Shown here: positions 55,218 through 64,000 of the stretch, in pieces
Layout of the letters: each line of letters opens with the position of its first letter
How positions within the stretch are numbered: position 1 is the first letter of the stretch
Assembly (NCBI GenBank): GCA_030762895.1
Contig: CM061069.1
Span: 20,475,630-20,539,629, forward strand
Reading direction: 5' to 3'
Length of the DNA stretch: 64,000 nucleotides
DNA from: Sophora flavescens
Taxonomy: Eukaryota; Streptophyta; Magnoliopsida; Fabales; Fabaceae
The notes under the pieces: model-generated
Seen by the model: the letters and a program-made list of their open reading frames with translations, nothing else
The model's database searches: none
What the model was told of the DNA's origin: nothing
Position numbers and translations under genes: made by a program

Positions 55218-58200
55218 CTATATCAATATCCCTTCGTGATGATCATCACGAGTGGCATGTACATCGTCCACCTGTGTCTCCTCGATTATAGTAGGCATGT
55301 TTGTTGAAAAAGAAGGAGTCTCAGGAATATCAAGATTTGAATCTTCATTTTCATCACTACCATTATACATGCTTTTTCCTTGGAGAACCACGGACAACCT
55401 TTTGTTAGAAGGATCAGTGATGTAGAACACTTGTTTTGCTTGGGAAGCCATTATGAAAGGCTCATTTATATGACCTAACTTGTTGAGGTCTACCAATGTG
55501 AACCCCAATTCATCGGTTTGTACACCACTGTTACTATCAACCCACTTACATTTAAATACCTAAGACCGTAAGCTTAGTGTAATCGAGCACCCAAATATCT
55601 TCAATATATCCAAAGTAAGGTGTCGGTGCTGTAACGGGTTTTGTGTCCTTTGCACTAGAGAAGTGCATTGCTTCGGCCACGATCATAACCCCACTATTTT
55701 GCATGGTACTCTTGTTATCTTGTTCCTTTGTATAAAAGGAAAAGTTATTTATGTCGTATCCGCTCCAACATATGACGTTGAAGTTAGGCCCACGTGCTAG
55801 CCATTTTACATCATCAGAAGCGAGATTACCATCCTTAAGCATTTCTTCCTTGAACCATGGTAAGAAAGTCTTGTTATGCTTGTTCAACAACCACCTTTCG
55901 CTCATTCGAGGGTTTTCTTGATTGACTTTTCTTTTATGTTCAAATAAGAAAGGCTGAACACATTCGATGTTGTTCAATACATACAAATGTGCTTGAAGCA
56001 CTTCCTCCCGATCCTTCCTATTAATTCTTAAGCCATGTGTACCCTTACCTTGACATCTGATCTCATCATGCCGAGGCTTAGGAACCCCTATAGGATCCGT
56101 GTTATGAAGGTAGTCCGAACAAAACTCAATAGCTTCTTCTGCAACATACCTTTGAACAATAGATGCTTCCGAACGATGAGGATTCTTCACGTACCCTTTC
56201 AAGATCTTGATGTAGAGCTCAACTGGGTACATCCATCTCAGAAAAACCGGCCCGCATAATCTAATCTCCCTCACCAAATGAACAATTAAGTGAACCATTA
56301 TGTCGAAAAAGGAAGGAGGAAAATACATCTCCAATTGGCACAAGATTGTAGCAGCCTCAACTTCCAAGTCATCCAACATACGGGGGTCAACGACTTTGCT
56401 ACATATAGAATTGAAGAATGAGCACAACCGAGTAATGGCATGTCTCACATTTTTTGTAGCAATACCACGAATAGCAACGGGCAGAAGTTGTTGCATCAAG
56501 ATGTGACAATCATGAGACTTCAAGCCAACCAATTTAAGACCACTAGAGACAAGCCTCTTCATATTTGAAGAGTAACCATGTGGAACTTTGATGCCCTGAA
56601 GACACCCGCAGAAACTTTGTCTCTCTTTTTTTTGACAAAGTATGACATGCTGGCGGCAAATAAGTCCGCTTACCATCCTCAACAATTGGAGCTAACTTCT
56701 CTCGTATACCCATAGCAACGAGGTCGAGACGAGCATTCACACCATCCTTTGTCTTGCCCTGAATGTTGAGAAGCGTCCCGATCACACTATCACACACATT
56801 TTTCTCCACATGCATCACATCAATGCAAGTGTCGACATCAAGCTTGCGCCCGGTATGGAAGATCAAAGAATATCGACCTCTTCTTCCATATGTTTTTCTC
56901 AACAGCTTTACCTTTCTTTTTGGACTTGCCGAATATAACATCGATGTCCTTTACCCTCTGATAAACCTGCTCTCCAATTAAGGCCGCCGATGCTTCTTCT
57001 GTCTCTTGGCATCCATTAAAAGCTTTTTTCATCTTACGATATGGGTGATCACGTCTAAGAAATCTCCGATGCCCAAGGTAAACCGTCTTCTTTCCATGAT
57101 GCAACTGAGTGTAGCATGTGCCTTCTTCACATATAGGGCATGCTTTATGCCCCTTGACACTGCATCTTACAAGTTATCGTATCTTGGAAAGTCGTTGATG
57201 GTGCAAAATAACATGGCACGAAGCTTGAAAGTCTCATGAGAATACCCATCAACTACATCAACACCTTCCACCCACAACGTTTTCAAGTCTTCAATCAAGG
57301 GACCTAGATAAACATCTAAGTCATTTCCCGGTTGCTTTGGGCCAGAAATCATCATAGACAACCTCATGTATTTGCGCTTCATGCACAACCAAGGGGGCAT
57401 GTTGTAAATCACCAACAGAACAGGCCATGAACTATGAATACTACTCATGTTAACATAAGGATTCATTCCATCCGTAGCAAGTCCAAGCCTTAGGTTTCTT
57501 GGCTCATCGGCGAAATCCGAAAACATAGTATCGATATTCTTCCATTGAATAGAATCAGCAGGATGATGAACCTTTCCATCACGTTTCCTCTCATCATTAT
57601 GCCATCTAAGATTCTTCGCATCTTTCGCATTGGCCAACAATCGCTTGAACCTTGGACTTATTGGAAGATACCACAACACCTTTGGCAGGAGGACCCTTTT
57701 TCTCACATCATCAACATCATCATCATCATCACCACCCTTCACTTTGTATCGTGATAACCCACATTTGGGGCAATCGTGTTTGTCTTCATGAACACCGGTG
57801 TACAATATGCAATCATTGGGGCATGCGTGTATCTTCTTATACTCCATACCCATAGGACACAATACCTTCTTGGCCTCATAGTTACGGTCCAGGGCAATGT
57901 GTTGTCCTCCGAAGCAAGTCTTTCAACACTTCAAGCAATTCCGTGAAGCTTTTATCGCTCCAACCATTTCTCGCCTTCACACAAACCAATTTTAGCACCG
58001 CCGACAACCGTGTATGAGTAGTACACCCTGGATATAAAGGCTTATCCGCATCACCGCACAACCTATCATACACATGCGCTCGATGAAAAGATTCTTGTCC
58101 AATATCACGGATCATGTCCTCTACTCGATCATCCTCCATATCTACGTCAACGTCCTCACTTTGGGAGACACTTGCCGTATTACTACTCAACAACATATCA

Positions 58201-58424
58201 CCATGCCATATCCATCTTTTATAACTCAAGCAAATCCCTTCACAAATCAAATGAGTACGTATATCCTTCACCGTACATTTCCTCGTATTCAAACACTTGA
58301 CACAAGGACAACAGAACATTCCATTACTATTAGGAACATTCCTTTGAGCAAATTCTATAAATTCTCCCACCCCCTTCAAATACTCAGCACTAGTACGCTT
58401 ACAAACCATCCAACTACGATCCAT
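55218..58424 (-). pseudogene. CACTA-3 TNP2-type transposase, nearly full length with frameshifts
   Basis: The minus-strand ATG at 58424 gives MDRSWMVCKRTSAEYLKGVG. The transposase-associated domain (FCCPCVKCLN, HLICEGICLSYKRWIWHGD), TNP2 core (57862-57167, with LATDGMNPYVN and its Asp, and MISGPKQPGNDLDVYLGPLI), CPICEEG, the VMHVEKNVCDSVIGTLLNIQ segment, DUF4218-like (PPSFFDIMVHLIVHLVREI) and DUF4216-like (NFNVICWSGYDINNFSFYTK) domains all follow in order. It ends at 55218. Frame breaks at about 57890, 57170, 56850, 56650 and 55550 prevent a full protein. It is the most complete TNP2 of the window. Confidence 0.9.
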
Positions 58425-59135
58425 AACTAGATAGGTCCTGTAGATATACAAAACATATATATCCAATATAAGGACAATACGGGAGATTGAAAACTATAGT
58501 TTTTAAAGATTAATTGCCAAGCACTGGTCATGGCATGGCAGTGATGTCCATCACGGCCGTAACGTGCCAACTGAACAGACCATGCCATCACAGGCAGAAC
58601 TGATCACGGCCGTGACAGATTAACCAGCAGAGCAACATGCACTCAAAACCAAAAACAGAGACGTACATTCCAAACAACTCAAACTCACGGTTTCAAGTTT
58701 CAACTACCGAGACTACAGTTTCAACATACACTCAAAACCAAAAATACAAAAATGTGCCCTAAATACTCACCAGAAATAGGTGCTCGCGTGGTGGTGGGGA
58801 GGGGAGCTCGAGTGGTGACCAACGTTCGATGTGGTTACTGAGAGCAGAGGGACAAGGAGAGTTAGTGCGCGGGAAGGGGAAAGAGACATGTACGTCAAGT
58901 TATTGCAAAGAATGAATGGAAAGACAGAGTTAGGGTTAATAGTGTACCTCACGGTGGTGGCGAAGAAGCCCTCGCGGTGGTTGCGGTGGAGATGAGCTCG
59001 CGATTAGGGTTATGTGCTGGGTGAGAGTGAGAGTGAGGGTTGAGAGTGATTTAGGGTTGAGCGTGATGAAAAGAGAAAAGAGACGTACGTATAGAGCGAA
59101 GTGTAGAAGGCGCGCGGGTGTAAACGTTATATAAA
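58425..59135 (-). other. CACTA-3 region upstream of TNP2
   Basis: It has degenerate TCACGGCCGTGA-type dyads at about 58535-58620 and a pyrimidine-rich (minus strand) segment at 58760-59110 resembling the leader regions of CACTA-1 and CACTA-4. No coding frame is supported. Confidence 0.5.
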
Positions 59136-59139
59136 ACAA

Positions 59140-60940
59140 CATTTAACGTCAGTTGTATTAAACAACTGACGTTACAATTAATTTTTTAACGTCAGTGTTA
59201 TTAACAAACTGACGTTAAGTATTAATATTTTTTTTAAAAAAAAACACTTTTAACGTCCATTGTTGAATACAACTGACGTTAAAAGTGTTAACGTAACATT
59301 CTTCTGTAACAGTCTGTAATACCGCCTCTTCTTTTCCTCTATATTTCTATTCCTTCACAAAATGGCTCTGAGACCTGTGTTAATTGAGTGACAACAGGGC
59401 ATTTCAGATAGCTAGGGATATAGGATTATTTACGTCAGCTATTTATTTAACTAAAGTAAAAATCACACTTTTAACGTCAATTGTATAAACAACAGACGTT
59501 AAAAATAAATATTTTTTTATTTTAAAAACACTTTTAACTTCAGTTTTATTCAACAACTGACGTTAACGGACACTGTGTGACAACAGGGCATTTCGAGATA
59601 GGGATATAGGATTATTTACGTCACTGTTTATTTAACTGAAGTAAAAATCACACTTTTAACGTCAATTGTATAAAAACACTGACATTAAAAATGAATATTT
59701 TTTATTTTAAAAACACTTTTAACGTCAGTTTTATTCAACAACTGACGTTAAAAGTGTATCTTCCTATTCCTTCGGGCGTTTTCTTTTCTGCACGTTTATA
59801 ATATATGACTGCCAACTCCCAATGCGCCTTGGAACCTAATGCTCTTAATGATCAATTTAATTTTTTGGCAACTTACGACGCCTAGTAACTTCATCCCCTA
59901 CTCCTATAAATAGCTTCCTTCCTTCCTTTAATTTTTCTGCTTCACAATATGGCTCTGCCATGGAGATTAACTTCATCACTCTTTCTTCCTATACCTAGAT
60001 TAAAGGTCTCTGTCTTAATGGTCAAACAACTTCTGAGGTTGTGTAAATCGCATTACATGGGTGATAAGGGTGTGTAAATCGCATTATGTGAATTGCACAC
60101 ACCATCATCCTTCCGGAGAATCGGCGAGCTACGGTTCCAAAACCTCGGCTTTGGAACCAAGTGGCTGTTCCAAGAATATTGTCAAACAGATCGAGTGCAC
60201 CTTTCACTCGCCACGACTCCAAAGTGATTGTGGATTCGGATGGAGCATCGACTTCAAATGAGGAGAGGGATGCATTCAATGTTGGAGATTCCGAGGACAG
60301 GATCGAGAAGAAAATGATGTTGAAGCGAAACTTTTTTATATTTTAGTGCTATCTTGCGGAAATTTTTTATCTTTTAAACATGTAATTGTAACTTATGAAT
60401 CGCTTCAATGAGATACGATTTGATTATACATATATAACTTGTTTTATGTTAAGTGTTTATTTATTTTAATTTGCACAAGAATTTGTTAATTTACTAATTC
60501 AAGCTAATTAATTAAGATTAAAAATAAACTTTAAAAAAAAAAAGATTAGAAATAAACTACACTATATGGAGTGATGATCTGCGTTAAGAGTGACAACAGG
60601 GAGATGACAACGAAAGAAAGATAGGAATGAGTTGATTATTTACGCGATTATTTATTTAACTGAAGTAAAAATCACACTTCTAACGTCAGTTTTATAAACA
60701 ACTGACGTTAAAAGTTTTAATAATTTCTTGCAAAACACTTTTAACGTCAGTTCATTAAACAACTGACGCAAATAGTGATTTAATATTTACAAAACTGCCA
60801 CCGCCTCACTTTTAACGTCAGTCCTTAAAACAACTGACGTTAACAGTGAATTAATGAAGTCTGATATTTACAAAACTGCCACCGCCCCCTTTTTAACGTC
60901 TAGTTTTTGGTTAACTGACGTAAACCTTTACCGTCTAATG
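59140..60940. repeat. CACTA-3 right subterminal repeats and duplicated block
   Basis: Units of TTAACGTCAGTT and AACTGACGTTAA type occur in three clusters (59140-59290, 59450-59755, 60650-60930). A block of about 190 bp containing GTGACAACAGGGCATTTC, ATATAGGATTATTTACGTCA and the repeats occurs at 59388-59570 and 59578-59750, with a shorter third copy at 60590-60720. Confidence 0.85.
59756..60560 (+). pseudogene. Gene-like cassette in CACTA-3, origin unknown
   Basis: A TATA-like CTATAAATAGC (about 59905-59915) is followed by CTTCACAATATGGCTCTGCC with an ATG at 59949 (MALPWRLTSSLFLPIPRLKV), a short frame ending near 60075. A different frame over about 60185-60346 reads SKVIVDSDGASTSNEERDAF and NVGDSEDRIEKK. 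Sequence resembling a 3' end (AATTGTAACTTATGAATCGC) follows. The start is echoed at 59355-59380 (CTTCACAAAATGGCTCTGAG). This looks like a captured and partly duplicated host gene; I do not recognise the protein. Confidence 0.4.
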
Positions 60941-60957
60941 TATATTTTCCACTAGTG

Positions 60958-62370
60958 GATTAATCGTTAGGTGGGGAAATCAAGAAAAGGAAATTTCAAA
61001 AGGCTACACAAAATATCAAGCATTGCAAAGCATATCATACCTTCTAAAATACCTTTTTGGGTCTTGATTCATATTTCCACCTTTCTTTCTCTGTTTTTTT
61101 TTTGTTTTATTTCTCTCTTTCTTTTTATCATCCCCTTCTCTATATATTTTTCTTTTTCTTCTATTTTTTTTTCTTTTATTTGGAGAAGGGGAGATTTTCA
61201 ATTCAAGAGAAATATTTTTCTGATTTTCTCATCCCATACTTTTTCAACTACCTTTTTACCCTTTTGTAATACTTTAGAAGGTCCTATCAAGCATCATTCA
61301 ACAATATATTTCAAGGTACCAAGAAAAGTATTTTATTCTTTTAGGCTCAAAATTGGGCAACTAAGGGGTAGCATTTTGTCATTCAAAGCTCAGAAGGCCG
61401 GAAAAATACCTATTGCCTCAATCATTTTCAAAAATGTTTTCAAAAATTTTTAAGCTTCAAAACGGTTTCAGGTCAAGTTCTGGAGAAATGCAATCCAAGA
61501 GGAATAACACTCTAACACAAAGAATGGGGTATATTTAGTGAGTACCCCTTTTTGGCTCAAAATCTCACATTTTAGTAGTTCAAAACTCAATGAGAAACAC
61601 AAATCTACAGAACCATATGCTAATTATCAACTATCACAGATCATCTCAAGCATTTTCATTTGCAGCCTTATCACAAGAATAAAAAATTGGGTTCACAATT
61701 CACTATCTCAATTTATTTGGCACCCAGTTCTCATAATCGGATGCAAAATCTAAACAAGGGGGTAATCTAATCATGTGATCATGCAAAATACGCCTATATG
61801 AATGCAACATGCAAAATGTAAATGCAAAATACCCCTACCCCAAGCTTAAGAATTTGCATTGTCCCCAATGTAAACAATCAAGTCGGAGAGAGGAGAAAAA
61901 TGGAACGACTTACTGAGGCGGTAGCGGGTGTTGACTCTCATTCCAGTCAGAAACTTGTTGGGAAATGCATCACGGCCGTGAGCCTCAACACGGGCAAGCC
62001 GTGATCAATTCTGATCCATGGGTGTTGGCCGATCACGGCCGTGAACTCCATCACGGCTAGGCCGTGATGCTCTCTGCTCTTTAGGGTTTTCTCATCACGC
62101 CCCCAATGTTGATCACGGCTGGGACGTGATCCTTTCTGGTCTTCACGATTAGCTTATCACGGCCATGACCAGTGTCACGGTCTGGGCATGATGGTTGCTG
62201 CCTTTGCTCTTTTCCTTGTCTTCTTACTCTCCCTTCCTTCTTTCCCTGAAATCACTTGGCAAATCTCAATTTATTATTTTTCCTCTTGATCTTCTCAAAT
62301 TATTCAAGAGTTAAAATCAAAAACAAAAACTACTAAGAAAATGAAAATAACTAAAGAGAAGGGTTAAGAA
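60958..62370 (-). other. Athila B internal non-coding region, right part
   Basis: It matches 28330-29740 of Athila A throughout, including the homopolymer-rich part at 61080-61190, the GGGAGGCAACCCAAG segment (minus, about 62370-62385) and the dyad array at 61968-62192. The open plus-strand frame 60971-61453 is Phe/Ser-rich low complexity and is not called as a gene. Confidence 0.75.
61968..62192. repeat. Four paired-dyad units in the Athila B interior
   Basis: Units start at about 61968, 62031, 62094 and 62157, exactly 63 bp apart, each followed by TTCTG, CTCTG or GCTG. They match the four units of Athila A (29350-29573) one for one but with base changes within dyads. Confidence 0.9.
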
Positions 62371-63362
62371 ACTTGGGTTGCCTCCCAATAAGCGCTTCTT
62401 TAATGTCACCAGCTTGACTTATTGAAAAGCATCCACCTGGATCCCATAGCTTGTGGTATAAGGACCAAGGTGTGCTCAAGATGCAAGATCCTCCACCCGG
62501 ATCCCATGGTTTATGGAGTGGCAATTGCAGAAGCAATACGACTCTATCCACAAGTCCACCTAACCAGTGTGTGAAAACTCCATTGACCTCTTTAACTACA
62601 ATACTGAACTCAATTCCTCTCGGGTCAAATGGAATTTTCAAGATGAGGGTTGACAGACAAGTGGAAGGGGCTAGCTTTGCAGCGTTCACACATGCATGTA
62701 AGCCAACATATTTGTCCAATGCAGAAAATTCAGATTCCTTAGCAAGCATGGTGAAATCCACTACCACTTCATCTTCATTTTGAACTATCCCCAAAACCAG
62801 ATTTTACTCAAATTGTGCTTCATCTGACTCTTGTACTAACTGTTTGCAAATTTCCTCAACTTGCGTTTTGAAATTTTGCATGAGAGCTTCGATACAGTCA
62901 CAATTGGCTCTTGCTTTGGCCTCAGAGGCGGATAGCTCTTGGGAATATTGTTCTAGAGCAGCTTTCAAAGGTGTCTGCTCAGTCCATTCCCATTCCTCAG
63001 TTTCCCAAGGATTTGTGAAAGGTACTTCCTCTTATTGTGACTTGTCCACCATCACCACTTCATCTTCAATTTGATCCATTCCCACAACCAGATTTTTCTC
63101 AAAGTCTGCTTCATGTGGCTCTATGGGAATCATACATGGTGGTGGAGGTGGTAAACACGAGCAAAAGGTTTCCCAATCCTCCTTGGAGTATATATATATA
63201 TATAAGCTCGTCAGTCATACAATCAACTCGTGATGGAATATTATGAGATAAAGAAAACTCCATAAAGAATTCTCCCAAATCGAAATCATCTTCCCAACAC
63301 CAGTTGTCCTCCCAAGTGTGACTTGCGGCTTCCGCATCAGGTGGATAATAATAATTGTCCAT
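62351..63362 (-). pseudogene. Unrecognised protein gene in the gag-pol position of Athila B
   Basis: About 335 codons follow one frame from the ATG at 63362 (MDNYYYPPDAEAASHTWEDN) to 62351, broken by a small shift in an AT run near 63185 and stops near 63030 and 62800. It is acidic (WEDNWCWEDDFDLGEFF), has two versions of a motif (EKNLVVGMDQIEDEVVMVD and NLVLGIVQNEDEVVVDF), a likely coiled coil (LKAALEQYSQELSASEAKAR) and a KPWDPGG/KLWDPGG repeat. It lies just inside the primer site, where gag should be, but shows no zinc knuckle, protease or RT. I do not recognise the family. It may be a remnant of Athila gag or a captured host sequence. Confidence 0.5.
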
Positions 63363-63489
63363 GAATTTCGTCCACCTGGAACAACCAAAACTCAAAACAA
63401 AAAGATCAAATATATACAGAAAATAAAAAAAATGAAAATCTCTAAATTAGTTGCCTCATTTGTTACTAATGATATTGGCAAAACCAATC

Positions 63490-63505
63490 CCAGGCAACGG
63501 CGCCA
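63490..63505 (-). promoter_or_regulatory. Primer binding site of Athila B
   Basis: The minus strand reads TGGCGCCGTTGCCTGG six bases inside the LTR end. TGGCGCCGTTGCC is the typical Athila/Tat primer site, usually assigned to tRNA-Asp. Confidence 0.9.
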
Positions 63506-63511
63506 AAAACT

Positions 63512-64000
63512 TGTTGACGAATCTGGGCAAGTATACCCAGTCGTGCAAGTAATATGGTGGTGAGACCGATATCGTTCCCACGAGGATTGGATGTCAATTA
63601 CCAGTTCACAAGTTCAGCAATTATCTAGACTAAACTATAAATCAAGAGAAATCAAAACATAAAATAAAAGGAATAAAAATCTTTTTGTATTTTTGTAGAG
63701 TACTTGGAATGCGAAAAGGATATGTCGGGATCAGATTTCACTAAACCTTAACCTCATGTACTACCAGGACTAGATACCTCCCATTCATGATTCAAATATT
63801 AAAATCAACCCACGAAATTACTCAAGCCCCGATTCCTCCGATGGCAAGAGCCTAAATCCACTAATAGACCCTAATTCCTTAGGTGGCCTAGATTAATGAA
63901 TTTGCATTAAGATTAGGGATTACGCGATTACTAGTAAACCAAACTCCATTCCTAGACGCAATGGTTACTAGGTGATTAATTCCAGTTCTGGTTCTAATAC
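63512..64000 (-). mobile_element. 5' LTR of Athila copy B (partial)
   Basis: Its minus-strand end, CAGATTCGTCAACA, abuts the primer-site region. The visible 489 bp align with 52895-53385 with roughly 3 percent difference by eye. The remaining 0.9 kb is beyond the window. Confidence 0.9.

Larger units (their letters stand above)
54655..60957 (-). mobile_element. CACTA-3, inserted in Athila B, 6.3 kb
   Basis: Ends are CACTAGTGCAATAAG (54655) and TATTTTCCACTAGTG (60957). Target copies GAT flank it (54652-54654 and 60958-60960), and Athila A shows the empty site (CATGGGATTAATTG at about 28327). It carries one TNP2 gene on the minus strand and no second gene, so it is a deletion derivative. Its right end contains a repeated gene-like cassette. 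Confidence 0.95.

Noticed and set aside
60971..61453. 160-codon Phe/Ser-rich frame
   Set aside because: The matching region of Athila A (28396-28704) breaks the frame and is also homopolymer-rich, so it is not a conserved gene.
1..64000. tRNA, rRNA or other RNA genes
   Set aside because: I saw no cloverleaf-like A/B box combination or rRNA segment; only primer sites complementary to tRNA ends are present.

Overview
This window is plant nuclear DNA, most likely from a eudicot with a repeat-rich genome. I see no complete, undamaged host gene. Nearly everything is nested transposable elements of four kinds: Tekay/Del-type Ty3-gypsy elements (initiator-Met tRNA primer site, gag-PR-RT-RH-IN order, chromodomain-like tail), Athila-type Ty3-gypsy elements (primer site TGGCGCCGTTGCC, characteristic aspartic protease), a non-autonomous LTR family with very long LTRs, and CACTA (En/Spm) DNA transposons with TNP2 transposases. 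The plant assignment rests on these families and on captured plant gene pieces (phytosulfokine-receptor-like LRR, PPR, B3). The species cannot be told from the sequence.

Layout. 1-4152: non-autonomous LTR element N1 (plus), inserted in a Tekay LTR. 4153-16972: Tekay copy 1 (minus), with decayed pol, split in gag by a second non-autonomous element, N2 (8274-13540, minus), and by a small MITE (13561-13806). 16973-17563: unassigned. 17564-21427: three stacked Tekay LTR starts, the last being the 5' LTR of Tekay copy 2 (plus, 18988-26348). Copy 2 is interrupted in gag by a solo LTR (22307-23528) and cut in integrase by Athila copy A (26349 to about 30560, minus). 30563-30976 and 47374-47954: one Tekay LTR split by CACTA-1 (30977-47373, TSD TTT). 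CACTA-1 is itself split by CACTA-2 (38769-44889, TSD TGT), which carries captured host gene pieces. 47955-49309: another truncated Tekay LTR and leader. 49310 onward: CACTA-4, cut inside its transposase by Athila copy B (52895 to past the window end, minus), which contains CACTA-3 (54655-60957, TSD GAT).

Relative order follows from the nesting: Tekay copies are oldest, CACTA-1 and CACTA-4 landed in Tekay DNA, CACTA-2 landed in CACTA-1, Athila B landed in CACTA-4, and CACTA-3 landed in Athila B. No element looks fully autonomous. CACTA-1 and CACTA-3 carry broken TNP2 genes. CACTA-2 has no TNP2 but keeps a C48-peptidase gene with all recognisable catalytic residues. Both Athila copies lack RT and integrase.

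The most unusual signals are: (1) a GC-rich paired-dyad module (TCACGGCCGTGA, then TCACGGCYAGGCCGTGA, then TCTG) repeated about every 63 bp, four times in each Athila LTR and four times in each Athila 3' internal region, and found also in the unrelated N1 LTR and, mixed with a CTCGC/GCGAG version, in the solo LTR; (2) an LTR family with 3.1-4.0 kb LTRs around a 196-bp interior; (3) a CACTA element that combines a C48 peptidase with captured LRR-receptor, PPR and B3 fragments; (4) a 21-bp duplication at a rearrangement junction that looks like templated break repair.
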